DNA of 64,000 nt from the NCBI GenBank assembly GCA_964242335.1, contig CAXTAY010000015.1, forward strand, positions 24,089 through 88,088, read 5' to 3'. This stretch comes from Lichenicoccus sp964242335. GTDB taxonomy: Bacteria; Pseudomonadota; Alphaproteobacteria; Acetobacterales; Acetobacteraceae. The translations under genes and the position numbers were made by a program. Every line of letters begins with the position of its first letter. Position 1 is the stretch's first letter. The notes under the pieces were generated by a model. The model did no database searches. It was not told where the DNA came from and saw only the letters and a program-made list of their open reading frames with translations. Below, in pieces: positions 35,666 to 44,034 of this stretch.

Positions 35666-37138
35666 ATGCTGGAGATCGAATTCGCCGAGGCACGCCTCGA
35701 TGCGCTGAAGCCGGGAAGTGCGGTGGCACTCCTGGTCCCCGAGGACGGGGAGCGCTCGGCGCTGTTCCAGTCGATCGACCGGGCGACCGAGGGCGCGGTC
35801 TCGCGCGGCCTGCAGGCCGTCGAGTTCAGCTTCGGGCGCGACAAGCGACTGGTGCTGCCGGGCCCCGGTGCGGGCCTGTCGCGCGTCGTGGTGATCGGGC
35901 TCGGTCGCACCGCCGAGCTCGATGCGCGCGGCGCGGAGGCGGCCGGAAGTGCCGCGTCGTCGTCGCTCAAGAGCAGCCCGGTGGGGTTCCTCGACGCCTC
36001 CGGCCTGGGCGGAACGCTGGCCGCGCATGCCGCACTCGGGGCGCGGCTCGGCGCGTATCGCTTCGATCGCTACCGCACCCGCGAGAAGCCGGAGGACAGG
36101 CGGCGGCTGGACACGCTCGGCGTGCTCACCGACACGCCAGGGGCGGCGCGCGAGGCCTGGCCGGCGCTGGCGGCGGTGGCGCACGGCGTGTTCATCGCCC
36201 GCGACCTGGTCAGCGAGCCCGCCAACGTGCTCAGCCCGCCGGTGTTCGCCGACCGCATCGAGGCGCTGGCCGGCCTCGGACTCGAAGTCGAGGTGCTCGG
36301 ACCGGCGGCGATGGCGGCCCTCGGCTTCGGCGCCCTGCTGGGCGTGGCGCAGGGCTCGGACCAGGAGCCGCGCTGCGTCATCATGCGCTGGAACGGCGGC
36401 GGCGACGAGGCGCCGGTGGCCTTCATCGGCAAGGGAGTGACGTTCGACTCCGGCGGCATCTCGATCAAGCCCGCCGGCGGCATGGAGGACATGAAGTGGG
36501 ACATGGCCGGCGCCGGCGCGGTGGTCGGGCTGATGGCCGCACTCGCCGGACGACGCGCCCGGGTCAACGCGGTCGGCCTGGTCGGCCTGGTCGAGAACAT
36601 GCTGTCCGGCAGCGCGCAGCGCCCAGGCGACGTGGTCACCAGTCATTCCGGCCAGACCGTCGAGGTGATCAACACCGACGCCGAGGGCCGGCTGGTGCTG
36701 GCGGACGTGCTCTGGTACGCCCAGGAGCGCTTCAAGCCGCGCTTCATGGTCGATCTCGCGACCCTGACCGGGGCGATCGTGGTCGCCCTCGGCCACGAGC
36801 ATGCCGGGCTGTTCTGCAACGACGACACGCTGGCGCAGCACCTGCTCGAGGCCGGGCTCGCCACCGGCGAGGCGCTGTGGCGGATGCCGATGGGCGAGGC
36901 CTACGACAAGCTGCTGCGCTCCGACATCGCCGACATGAAGAACATCGGCGGCCGGCCCGGCGGCTCGATCACGGCGGCGCAGTTCCTGCAGCGCTTCGTC
37001 GCCGACGTGCCGTGGGCGCACCTCGACATCGCCGCCACCGCCTGGAGCAGCAAGGATGCGGCGACCGTGCCGAAGGGCGCTACCGCCTTCGGCGTGCGCC
37101 TGCTCGACCGGCTGGTGGCGAGCCGCTACGAGGGCTGA
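35666..37138 (+). CDS. pepA: Leucyl (cytosol) aminopeptidase
   Basis: M17 zinc/manganese aminopeptidase that trims N-terminal residues from peptides. The 490-residue protein has the non-catalytic N-terminal domain (about 1-160). The catalytic domain follows with FIGKGVTFDSGGISIKPAGG (metal Lys/Asp), DMAGAGAVVGLM and the signature NTDAEGRLVLAD near residue 333. The C-terminal NIGGRPGGSITAAQFLQRFV is intact. The start is ATG 35666. holC follows 8 bases later, a common pairing in Proteobacteria. Confidence 0.96.
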   Translation: MLEIEFAEARLDALKPGSAVALLVPEDGERSALFQSIDRATEGAVSRGLQAVEFSFGRDKRLVLPGPGAGLSRVVVIGLGRTAELDARGAEAAGSAASSSLKSSPVGFLDASGLGGTLAAHAALGARLGAYRFDRYRTREKPEDRRRLDTLGVLTDTPGAAREAWPALAAVAHGVFIARDLVSEPANVLSPPVFADRIEALAGLGLEVEVLGPAAMAALGFGALLGVAQGSDQEPRCVIMRWNGGGDEAPVAFIGKGVTFDSGGISIKPAGGMEDMKWDMAGAGAVVGLMAALAGRRARVNAVGLVGLVENMLSGSAQRPGDVVTSHSGQTVEVINTDAEGRLVLADVLWYAQERFKPRFMVDLATLTGAIVVALGHEHAGLFCNDDTLAQHLLEAGLATGEALWRMPMGEAYDKLLRSDIADMKNIGGRPGGSITAAQFLQRFVADVPWAHLDIAATAWSSKDAATVPKGATAFGVRLLDRLVASRYEG

Positions 37139-37146
37139 GCGGCGGC

Positions 37147-37599
37147 ATGACCGAGATCGGCTTCTACCACCTGACCCGCAGCAGCGCCGAGCAGGCGTTG
37201 CCGCGTCTGCTGGAACGCACGCTCGAGCTCGGCAAGCGGGCGATGGTGCGGGTGCGCGACGAGGCACGCGCGGCCGCACTCGACGAGGCGCTGTGGAAGC
37301 TGCCCGAACCGGTCTGGCTGCCGCACGGCACCGCGGCACGCGGTGATGCGGAGATGCAGCCGGTGTTCATCGCCGGCGCGCCCGACACGGAGGCGGTGCC
37401 GAACGGGGCGAGCTTCCTGTTCCTGCTCGATGGCGTCGAGGCGGCGGCCGAGCCGTTCGAGCGTGTGTTCGATCTGTTCGACGGCGGCGACGCGGCCGCG
37501 CTCGCCGCGGCGCGCGGCCGCTGGTCGGCCTTGAAGCAGGCCGGCCACCGCCTGACCTATTGGCGGCAGGACGCGAAGGGCTGGCAGAAGGCCGGCTGA
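37147..37599 (+). CDS. holC: DNA polymerase III chi subunit
   Basis: Clamp-loader accessory subunit that contacts single-strand-binding protein. The 150-residue product begins MTEIGFYHLTRSSAEQALPRLLERTLELGKR. It contains LDEALWKLPEPVWLPHG and ends in LTYWRQDAKGWQKAG, the standard chi C-terminus. ATG 37147 lies 8 bases after pepA. Confidence rests on the overall HolC pattern and on the pepA-holC order. Confidence 0.92.
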   Translation: MTEIGFYHLTRSSAEQALPRLLERTLELGKRAMVRVRDEARAAALDEALWKLPEPVWLPHGTAARGDAEMQPVFIAGAPDTEAVPNGASFLFLLDGVEAAAEPFERVFDLFDGGDAAALAAARGRWSALKQAGHRLTYWRQDAKGWQKAG

Positions 37600-37659
37600 G
37601 CGGCGAACGCAGGCAACCGCGGCGGGTGCTGCCGGTTCTGCCTGTAGCAGGAGGATCTG

Positions 37660-37902
37660 ATGCGCGACGACGACACGGGGCCCATGGAGACCATCGACCC
37701 GGACGCGAAGACGGCCAGCCACGACGACGTCAATCAGCCAGGCATGACCAACGGCATACCCGATGCCCTGGAGCAGGACGTCTCCAAGGCCTACCCGCAC
37801 AGCGAGCGGGAGAAGAGCGAGAGCGCAGGCGGCGGCGCGAGCGGCAATGCCGGCGGGGCTACGATCGGAAGCAGCGAGGAAGCCGGCGGTTCCGGGCCGT
37901 GA
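37660..37902 (+). CDS. Small acidic, disordered protein
   Basis: An 80-residue hydrophilic protein rich in Asp, Glu, Ser and Gly (MRDDDTGPMETIDPDAKTAS... ending GATIGSSEEAGGSGP), with no hydrophobic segment. A good ribosome site (AGGAGGA, about 37648) precedes ATG 37660, and the stop overlaps the GTG start of the aldo/keto reductase gene as GTGA. The coupling and ribosome site support a real gene. Function unknown. Confidence 0.6.
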   Translation: MRDDDTGPMETIDPDAKTASHDDVNQPGMTNGIPDALEQDVSKAYPHSEREKSESAGGGASGNAGGATIGSSEEAGGSGP

Positions 37903-38747
37903 GCGGGACGGCGCGACGGGTTCGGCTGCATGACGGCTCGAGCGTGCCGGCGCTCGGCCAGGGCACCTGGAACATGGGCTCGGACCGCACCAGCTGGAAC
38001 CGCGAGCGCGACAGCCTGCGGCTCGGCATCGAGCTCGGCATGAGCCTGATCGATACCGCCGAGATGTACGGCGACGGCGCCTCGGAACGCCTGGTCGGCG
38101 AGGCGATCGCCGGGCTGCGCGACCAGGTGTACCTGGTCAGCAAGGTACTGCCGAGCCACGCCACCAAGGACGGCGTGCGGCGAGCCTGCGAGGCCAGCCT
38201 GAAGCGGCTCGGCACCGGGCGGATCGACCTCTATCTGCTGCACTGGCGTGGCAGCGTGTCGCTCGGCGAAACCATCGACGGCTTCGAGCTGCTGCGCCGC
38301 GACGGCCTGATCGGCGACTGGGGCGTGTCCAACTTCGACCTCGACGACATGCAGGCGCTGGTCGGGCTGGCCCGGCCGCGCGGCTGCCTGGCCAACCAGG
38401 TGCTGTACAACCTCGAGCATCGCGGCATCGAGTTCGACCTGCTGCGCTATGGCATCGACCAGGGCGTGCCGCTGATGGCGTACTCGCCCGTCGGCCAGGG
38501 CGGCGCGCTGCTGCGTCATCCCAGCTTGGCCGCGGTCGCCCGCCGGCATGGCAAGACCCCGGCGCAGCTGGCGCTGGCCTGGACGCTGCGGCATCAGAAC
38601 GTGATCAGCATCCCGAAGGCGGGCACGGCGACGCACGTGCGCGAGAACGCCGAGGCGGCCTCGATCGTGCTGGACGACGAGGACCTGGCGGAGCTCGACC
38701 GCGCCTTCCCGCCGCCCGACCGTCCCGTCCCGCTGGAGATGCTGTAG
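37899..38747 (+). CDS. Aldo/keto reductase
   Basis: NADPH-dependent reductase with the AKR barrel. The catalytic tetrad is visible as Asp and Tyr in LIDTAEMYGDG (about residues 50-60), Lys in VYLVSKVLPSH and His in DLYLLHWRG. The cofactor end shows SIPKAGTATHVRENAEAA. The 282-residue protein looks like the AKR5-type group (MYGDGASERLVGEAI) acting on 2,5-diketo-gluconate or methylglyoxal-like substrates, but the substrate is not determinable. The GTG start overlaps the previous stop. Confidence 0.88.
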   Translation: MSGTARRVRLHDGSSVPALGQGTWNMGSDRTSWNRERDSLRLGIELGMSLIDTAEMYGDGASERLVGEAIAGLRDQVYLVSKVLPSHATKDGVRRACEASLKRLGTGRIDLYLLHWRGSVSLGETIDGFELLRRDGLIGDWGVSNFDLDDMQALVGLARPRGCLANQVLYNLEHRGIEFDLLRYGIDQGVPLMAYSPVGQGGALLRHPSLAAVARRHGKTPAQLALAWTLRHQNVISIPKAGTATHVRENAEAASIVLDDEDLAELDRAFPPPDRPVPLEML

Positions 38748-38766
38748 CGCCACCCGCGCCGGACGG

Positions 38767-39651
38767 TCAGGGGGCCGTCGCGACCTCGTCCGGCACCTCT
38801 TCCTGCAGCGCCTCGGCATCGGCCTTGAGCCTGCGGAAGCTGCGGCGGCTGAACGGCAGCATCACCAGGTAGATCAGCCCCGCCCCGGCGAGGGCCGCCC
38901 ATGGATCGGCGATCAGGATGGCGGTGGAGCCGCAGACCCCGAGCAGCATCGGCAGCACCGCCTCTGCCGGAACCTTGAAGTTCTTGAACGACCAGACCGG
39001 CAGGGTCGAGACCAACAGCAGGGCGACGCCGATCAGCATGACGGCGACGAAGAGCGGGTGGCGGGCGGTGGCGAGCAGCCCGGCCCAGTGCAGCTTGTTG
39101 GCTTCCAGTCCGACGAACAGCGGGAACAGCGCCAGTCCGGCCCCGGCCGGCGCCGGCACGCCGGTGAAGAAGTTGTAGGCGTAGGTCGGCGCTTCCGAGG
39201 CGCCCGGCACCGCCGCATTGAAGCGTGCCAGGCGCAGCGCCATGCACACCGTGAACAGGATGCAGGGCAGGAAGCCGTAGCGGCCACCGGCGTGCAGCGA
39301 CCACAGGTACAGGATGAAGGGCGGTGCGACGCCGAAGCAGAGGAAGTCGGACAGGCTGTCGAACTCGGCGCCGAAGCGGCTGGTCGCGCGCAGCATCCTG
39401 GCGATCCGCCCGTCCACTCCGTCGATGCAGGCAGCGAACAGCAATGCCGCCGCGGACAGCCCGAAATGCCCGTCCAGCCCGGAGCGCATCGCGCTCAGGC
39501 CGGCGCACAGCCCGACCATGGTCAGGATGTTGGGGATCAGGCGGTTGAAGGACTGCCCGCGGAAGCGCGGCCGGTTGTCCCGGCGCCCCAGCCGTCGCAG
39601 TCGCTTCAGGCGGCGTTTGCGCGCCGGAGGTGCGAGGTCAAAGCTGGGCAA
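38767..39651 (-). CDS. pssA: CDP-diacylglycerol--serine O-phosphatidyltransferase
   Basis: Makes phosphatidylserine at the inner membrane from CDP-diacylglycerol and serine. The CDP-alcohol phosphotransferase motif reads DGVDGRIARMLRATSRFGAE with FDSLSD following, which satisfies DGx2ARx8Gx3Dx3D. About seven hydrophobic helices follow. A basic N-terminal stretch (RKRRLKRLRRLGRRDNRPR) precedes the first helix. The best start is TTG 39651, which overlaps the psd stop by 14 bases and gives 294 residues. It forms a psd-pssA operon that consumes the product of cdsA. Confidence 0.92.
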   Translation of the reverse strand: MPSFDLAPPARKRRLKRLRRLGRRDNRPRFRGQSFNRLIPNILTMVGLCAGLSAMRSGLDGHFGLSAAALLFAACIDGVDGRIARMLRATSRFGAEFDSLSDFLCFGVAPPFILYLWSLHAGGRYGFLPCILFTVCMALRLARFNAAVPGASEAPTYAYNFFTGVPAPAGAGLALFPLFVGLEANKLHWAGLLATARHPLFVAVMLIGVALLLVSTLPVWSFKNFKVPAEAVLPMLLGVCGSTAILIADPWAALAGAGLIYLVMLPFSRRSFRRLKADAEALQEEVPDEVATAP

Positions 39652-40315
39652 GGACGGTTTCGCCGCCGATCGTGGTCTGTCCGACGGCGGCCAGCGGCTC
39701 CACCCCCGGCGGCAGGTAGAGATCGGTGCGGCTGCCGAAGCGGATGATGCCGAACCGCTCACCGGTGGCGAAGCCGTCGCCCTCTCGCGCCATGCACAGG
39801 ATGCGCCGTGCGACGAGGCCCGCGACCTGCACCACGGCCATCTCACGCCCGTCAGCGAGGCGCAGGGCGATGGCGTTGCGCTCGTTCTCGGCACTTGCCT
39901 TGTCCAGGCTCGCATTGAGGAACCGTCCGGCGTGATAGACGACGCGGGTGACGGTGGCGGCGGCCGGCATCCGGTTGACGTGCACGTCGAGCACCGAGAG
40001 GAAGATGGCGATCCGCCAGCGTGGCTCCACCCCCATGCCGAGTTCCGGCGGCGGTGGCGTCTGCATGATCGAGACGATGTGCCCGTCCGCCGGCGCCACC
40101 ACGACGCCGGGGCGCAGCGGCGGGATCCGGTCGGGATCGCGGAAGAAGTAGAGGCAGAACGACCCGAACACGCCACCGGCCGCCGCCAGCCAGCGGAAGC
40201 GCCTGCCGAGCGCCGCGGCGCCGACCACCGTGACGGCGGCGGCGGCGAGGAAGGGGCGACCCGCCGGATGCGGCGGGGCCAGGACGAGCTTGAACGAGCG
40301 TATCAGCGAGGACAT
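39638..40315 (-). CDS. psd: Phosphatidylserine decarboxylase
   Basis: Pyruvoyl enzyme that decarboxylates phosphatidylserine to phosphatidylethanolamine. This is the short (225-residue) alphaproteobacterial form, with an N-terminal membrane segment (FRWLAAAGGVFGSFCLYFF) and VVVAPADGHIVSI. The self-cleavage Gly-Ser is in RFGSRTDLYLPPG near residue 195. Cleavage there would leave a short alpha chain carrying the pyruvoyl group. Start ATG 40315; it heads the psd-pssA pair. Confidence 0.94.
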   Translation of the reverse strand: MSSLIRSFKLVLAPPHPAGRPFLAAAAVTVVGAAALGRRFRWLAAAGGVFGSFCLYFFRDPDRIPPLRPGVVVAPADGHIVSIMQTPPPPELGMGVEPRWRIAIFLSVLDVHVNRMPAAATVTRVVYHAGRFLNASLDKASAENERNAIALRLADGREMAVVQVAGLVARRILCMAREGDGFATGERFGIIRFGSRTDLYLPPGVEPLAAVGQTTIGGETVLAQL

Positions 40316-40335
40316 GCGGCGGCGTTCATCGATGG

Positions 40336-40373
40336 TTCACCTTTGTTGGTCAAGTTCACGTTTCTTGGTCAAG
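40336..40373. repeat. Two 19-base tandem repeats in a divergent promoter region
   Basis: TTCACCTTTGTTGGTCAAG (40336-40354) is followed directly by TTCACGTTTCTTGGTCAAG (40355-40373), 17 of 19 identical and markedly AT-rich for this DNA. They lie just upstream of psd and 58 bases upstream of the divergent gene at 40431, a position fitting paired operator sites. Confidence 0.75.
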
Positions 40374-40430
40374 CGCCCGGTCGGCAGTCAAGCGCGGGAT
40401 GGATGTGGGCTTCAGGGACGGGAGCAACGC

Positions 40431-40892
40431 GTGGAGCGGATGCAGAGTGGCGATCAGGCGGGACCGTACGGCAGTCTCGGCATGTTCGACGTCGATCAGG
40501 GCGGCCGGCTCAGCGCCAGCCTGCCGGCCTCGAAGCTGGGCATGGAGTTCCGCTGGCGCGACAGACCGGTGACAACCTCGCTGCGCGCCGAGGAGGACGC
40601 CCCGACCGGCACCATAGTGTTCCGCACCCGGGTGGGCCGAGTGCCGAGCAGCGCGATCGCCGCGGCGGCGCGGCCGGACGCCTTCGAGCTGCTGCGCCGC
40701 CTTCCGGCGCTGCTCCCGGAGCGCTGGACCCTCACGGTGGGAGCAGACCACAGCCTGCAGATCGAGGCGGAGCTGCCGGTGGCGATGCCGGCGCTGGTGA
40801 GCGATCTGCTGGTGCCGGCGGTGCGGTTCTGCCTCGCCGCGGCACCGCTGCTCGACCTGCTGGAGGAGAACGCGATGGGCATGCGCGCCTGA
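40431..40892 (+). CDS. Conserved-looking protein of unknown function
   Basis: A 153-residue cytosolic protein with alternating beta and helix: MFDVDQGGRLSASLPASKLGMEFRW, then TIVFRTRVGRVPSSAIAAAARPDAFELLRRLPALLPERWTLTV, ending with a Leu-rich helix LVPAVRFCLAAAPLLDLLEE. GTG 40431 follows GGGAG at a good distance; ATG 40440 is an alternative. It is divergent from psd with an intergenic tandem repeat between. I do not recognise a domain. Confidence 0.6.
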   Translation: MERMQSGDQAGPYGSLGMFDVDQGGRLSASLPASKLGMEFRWRDRPVTTSLRAEEDAPTGTIVFRTRVGRVPSSAIAAAARPDAFELLRRLPALLPERWTLTVGADHSLQIEAELPVAMPALVSDLLVPAVRFCLAAAPLLDLLEENAMGMRA

Positions 40893-40935
40893 GGCTGGCG
40901 ACGGCCCGATCGTGCTCCTGCCCGCGCGTCCACGC

Positions 40936-41631
40936 TCAGGCCGTCGCCAGCAGCACCCGCCGTCGCGCGCGCTTGCCGGCAGGGAGGGCGGCGTAGACGT
41001 CCTTCACCGCCTCGATCAGCAGCACCCCCGAGAGCTGCGGCACCATGCGCGCGCCGGCGCGCTCCACCAGGTTGCCCATGCGCAGCAGCGGCCGCAGGTC
41101 GGCGGGCGGCAGCCACAGCGCCCCCTCCGCCTTCTCCACCCGGAACAGCGAGTCGGCCAGCAGCCGCTCCACCTGCCGCTTCGTGCTCGGGGCGCCTTGG
41201 CCGAAGGGCGTGTTCTCCAGGTGCGCCCAGATGCCGCGACGATTCGGCACCACCAGCAGCAGGCGGCCATCGTCGCGCAGCACGCGCCAGACCGCCCGCA
41301 GCAGCTTCGGCGCGTTCACCGAGGTCTCCAGGGCATGGCTGAGCAGGATGCGATCGAAGCTGAGGTCCGGGAACGGCAGCTTGTCCTCGCGCACGATGCA
41401 GGACGGGGAGGCCAGCAGGTGCACCGCGGCCCCGTGTGCTTCCGCGGCGATGCACAGGGTCGCCTGCCGCTCCCAGAGCGACAGGAAGGGCTGGGCGTGG
41501 CCGAGGCCGAGCACGCGCAGCCGCGACAGGTCGGGCCAGACGGTGGAGATCCGGCGTCGAAGCAGCCGCGCGGCGACGCGGCCGCCGCGGCTAGCATAGA
41601 AATCGGTCACTCCGCGGAACTCGCCTCGCAT
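40936..41631 (-). CDS. Class I SAM-dependent methyltransferase
   Basis: A 231-residue protein. LRVLGLGHAQPFL is a worn version of SAM motif I. LPFPDLSFDRILLSHALETSVNAPKLLRAVWRVLRDDGRLLLVVPNR provides the later motifs of Methyltransf_11 enzymes, and GIWAHLENTPFGQGAPSTKRQVERLL follows. The ATG at 41631 is divergent from gloB, an arrangement seen in many Alphaproteobacteria and of unknown meaning. The substrate is unknown. Confidence 0.75.
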   Translation of the reverse strand: MRGEFRGVTDFYASRGGRVAARLLRRRISTVWPDLSRLRVLGLGHAQPFLSLWERQATLCIAAEAHGAAVHLLASPSCIVREDKLPFPDLSFDRILLSHALETSVNAPKLLRAVWRVLRDDGRLLLVVPNRRGIWAHLENTPFGQGAPSTKRQVERLLADSLFRVEKAEGALWLPPADLRPLLRMGNLVERAGARMVPQLSGVLLIEAVKDVYAALPAGKRARRRVLLATA

Positions 41632-41655
41632 GACACTCTCATTAGCACGTCCGCC

Positions 41656-41736
41656 GGTTTCGTCGCGGCGAGCGCGACTATCGGTTCCGTCGCGGCGAGC
41701 GCGACCATCGGTTTCGTCGCGGCGAGCGCGACCATG
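41656..41736 (+). repeat. Three 27-base tandem repeats creating the gloB start
   Basis: Three head-to-tail units (41656-41682, 41683-41709, 41710-41736) share the core TTCGTCGCGGCGAGCGCGAC with one or two changes each. The last base differs: units 1 and 2 end ATC, unit 3 ends ATG. That ATG (41734) is the only usable start of gloB. The repeats fill the gap between the divergent methyltransferase gene and gloB. Confidence 0.9.
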
Positions 41737-42528
41737 CGGCGTCGAAAGCGGAGGCCTCAGCTGACTATCCATTCCGATACAGAACAGGGTTCCGGCCTGG
41801 CGATCACGCCGATCCCGATCCTGTCCGACAATTATGCCTGGCTGCTGCAGGACCCCGACAGCGGCGCGATCGCGGTGGTCGACCCGGCAGAGGAGGCGCC
41901 GGTGATGGCGGCGCTGCGGGCGGTGACGCAGGGCGGCGGCGCATTGTCGCTCATCCTGCTGACGCATCACCATGCCGACCACGTCGCCGCGGCGGACGCG
42001 GTGCGCGCCGCCACGGGTGCGCGCATCGTCGGCGCCGCCGCGGACCAGCGTCGCCTGCCGAGGCTGGACCAGGCGGTGCGCGAAGGCGACGTGGTCATGC
42101 TCGGCCGCGCCAGGGCGGAGGTGATCGAGACGCCGGGGCATACGCGCGGCCATGTCTCGTTCTTCTTCCCGGCGACGCCGGCGCTGTTCTGCGGCGACAC
42201 CCTGTTCAGCCTCGGCTGCGGCCGGCTGCTCGAGGGCAGTGCGGCCGAGATGCATGACAGCCTGCGGCGTCTCTCCGCACTCCCCGGCGAGACGCTGGTC
42301 TGCTGCGGTCACGAATATACCGAGGCGAACGCCCGCTTCGCGCTGGCGGCGCTGCCGCACGACGCAGCGGTGGAGGCACAGGCGGAGGCGGTGGCGCGAC
42401 GACGCGCGCAGGGGCTGCCGACGGTCCCGGTGCGGCTCGATCAGGAGCGTGCGACCAATCCGTTCCTGCTGGCGCCCGACCTCGCCGCCTTCACCCGCCT
42501 GCGAAGCTGGAAGGATGGTTTCCGTTGA
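41734..42528 (+). CDS. gloB: Hydroxyacylglutathione hydrolase (glyoxalase II)
   Basis: Hydrolyses S-lactoylglutathione made by GloA to lactate and glutathione. The metallo-beta-lactamase core begins ITPIPILSDNYAWLL. The zinc motif is LLTHHHADHVAAAD near residue 72, with ETPGHTRGHVSFF, FCGDTLFSLGCGRLLEG and CCGHEYTEANARFA. ATG 41734, at the end of the last 27-base repeat, gives 264 residues with about 18 extra N-terminal residues. No other ATG, GTG or TTG precedes the conserved start. The stop overlaps the GST gene as TTGA. Confidence 0.93.
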   Translation: MRRRKRRPQLTIHSDTEQGSGLAITPIPILSDNYAWLLQDPDSGAIAVVDPAEEAPVMAALRAVTQGGGALSLILLTHHHADHVAAADAVRAATGARIVGAAADQRRLPRLDQAVREGDVVMLGRARAEVIETPGHTRGHVSFFFPATPALFCGDTLFSLGCGRLLEGSAAEMHDSLRRLSALPGETLVCCGHEYTEANARFALAALPHDAAVEAQAEAVARRRAQGLPTVPVRLDQERATNPFLLAPDLAAFTRLRSWKDGFR

Positions 42529-43121
42529 AGCTGTACTACTCCAAGGCCAGCCCGTTCGCCCGCAAGGTGCGGATCAGCGCCATCCTGCTGGGCCTGGACC
42601 GGCAGATCGAGCTGATCGAGACCAACCCATTCACCGACCCGCCGGAGCTGCTGGATGCCAACCCCCTCGGCCTGATCCCGACGCTGGTGACGCAGGACGG
42701 CTTCGCGTTCTTCGAGAGTCCGGTGATCTGCGAGTACCTGAACGGGATCGCCAAGGACCTGCCGATCATCCCACCCGCGGGAGCGGCGCGCTGGATCAGC
42801 CTGCGCCTGCAGGCGCTCGGCGATGGCATCATGACGGCGGCGGTACTGCGGCGGAAGCTGTCGGTGCAGGGCGGGATGCCGCCGCAGCATCCGCTGGCGA
42901 TGCGCCAGGAGGCGGCGGTGACGCGGATCCTCGACACGCTGGAGCACGAGCCGCTGGGCAGGCACATCGACATCGGCATGATCTCGGTCGCCTGCGCGCT
43001 GGGCTACCTCGACCTGCGCTACGCCGACGAGCCGTGGCGCGAAGCACGTCCGCTGCTAGCCGGCTGGTTCGAGGAGGTCTCGACCCAGGAGTGCATGCAG
43101 CGCACCGATCCCAGCCTCTGA
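42525..43121 (+). CDS. Glutathione S-transferase family protein
   Basis: A 198-residue GST. The thioredoxin-like N-terminal domain opens MKLYYSKASPFARKVRISAIL (Ser/Cys-type active site region), then NPLGLIPTLV (cis-Pro) and FFESPVICEYLN. The helical C-terminal domain ends near ARPLLAGWFEEVS. The TTG start at 42525 overlaps the gloB stop, so both are translated together, which fits shared glutathione-dependent detoxification. Confidence 0.9.
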   Translation: MKLYYSKASPFARKVRISAILLGLDRQIELIETNPFTDPPELLDANPLGLIPTLVTQDGFAFFESPVICEYLNGIAKDLPIIPPAGAARWISLRLQALGDGIMTAAVLRRKLSVQGGMPPQHPLAMRQEAAVTRILDTLEHEPLGRHIDIGMISVACALGYLDLRYADEPWREARPLLAGWFEEVSTQECMQRTDPSL

Positions 43122-43129
43122 GGAGGGGG

Positions 43130-43190
43130 TGCCGTCGCGGCCTCTTTGGTTTCGGCGCGCTCCGGTGCTAGGAAGGCGCTCGCGACGGCA
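43130..43190. promoter_or_regulatory. Long-range inverted repeat upstream of phaR
   Basis: TGCCGTCGCG (43130-43139) and CGCGACGGCA (43181-43190) are perfect 10-base complementary arms separated by 41 bases. The element lies after the GST stop and about 58 bases before phaR. It could end the gloB-GST transcript or take part in phaR control. No U-tract follows. Confidence 0.4.
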
Positions 43191-43247
43191 GCGGCCGTGC
43201 CGGATCTATGCTAAGGTGGCCGGCTAGGGTCCCGACAGGAGGGTGTT

Positions 43248-43895
43248 TTGGCGGAAGATGATCGCCCGGTTGCACCGATCGTGGTGAAGAAATACGCCAA
43301 CCGTCGGCTCTACGATACCGAGAGCTCGATCTACATCACCCTGGATACCCTGGCCGAGATGGTCAGGCAGGGACGCGATTTCGTGGTCTACGATGCCAAG
43401 ACCGGCGACGACATCACGCGCTCGGTGCTCACCCAGATCATCATGGAGGAGGAGACGCGCGGCCGCAACATGCTGCCGACCTCGTTCCTGCGTCAGCTGA
43501 TCGGCTTCTATGGCGACAGCATGCAGGGGCTGGTGCCGGAATATCTCGAGCGCATGATGGAGCAGTTCGCGGTGCAGCAGAAGCAGGTGCGTGCCTCGAT
43601 GGAGCGCACCATGCAGAGCTTCCTGCCCGCGGCCGCGGAAGAGGCCGGACGCAGCCTCACGGGGATCGGCCGGACCATGAGCCTGTTCCCGTCCCTCGGT
43701 CGCGCGGGGCAGGAGCCCGCGCGGGCCGCCGCACCGGAGGCAATGCCGGAACCGCCGCGAGCGGCCACCGACAGCAAGGAGGTCATCGCGCTGCGCGAGG
43801 AGAACCTCCGGCTGCGCGAGGAGCTGGCGCGGGTGACCGACCTCACGGACTCCACCGACCTGCTGCATTCGGTGAGCGGCAGGGTCAGGCACTAG
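43248..43895 (+). CDS. phaR: Polyhydroxyalkanoate synthesis repressor PhaR
   Basis: DNA-binding regulator that also senses polyhydroxybutyrate, repressing phasin and its own gene. The N-terminal DNA/PHB-binding domain is unmistakable: PIVVKKYANRRLYDTESSIYITLDTLAEMVRQGRDF (residues about 10-45), then DAKTGDDITRSVLTQIIMEEE. The accumulation-regulator domain follows (RQLIGFYGDSMQGLVPEYLE). The 215-residue protein ends in a leucine-rich coiled coil (EENLRLREELARV). The TTG start at 43248 follows a strong AGGAGG. It implies the cell stores PHB. Confidence 0.95.
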   Translation: MAEDDRPVAPIVVKKYANRRLYDTESSIYITLDTLAEMVRQGRDFVVYDAKTGDDITRSVLTQIIMEEETRGRNMLPTSFLRQLIGFYGDSMQGLVPEYLERMMEQFAVQQKQVRASMERTMQSFLPAAAEEAGRSLTGIGRTMSLFPSLGRAGQEPARAAAPEAMPEPPRAATDSKEVIALREENLRLREELARVTDLTDSTDLLHSVSGRVRH

Positions 43896-43961
43896 CGCCT
43901 GGTCGTCTCACCCGAGAGATGAGGCGGCCGGCCCCGACGCCGATCGCTCAGAACGAGGTTC

Positions 43962-44003
43962 TCAAAGGCTCGCCTTTGATGGCGTCAAGGGGCAAAGCCC
44001 TTT
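43962..44003. terminator. Two hairpins between convergent phaR and glgA
   Basis: TCAAAGG-CTCG-CCTTTGA (43962-43979) is a perfect 7-base-pair stem with a 4-base loop. A second stem pairs GGGC (43990-43993) with GCCC (43997-44000), flanked by AAG/TTT. Both lie between the phaR stop and the glgA stop and probably end transcription from both sides. The second shares its GGGGCAAAGCCC core with the hairpin at 30653-30681. Confidence 0.6.
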
Positions 44004-44034
44004 GCCTTGCCTTCCTCCCATCCCTGTCGATCCC

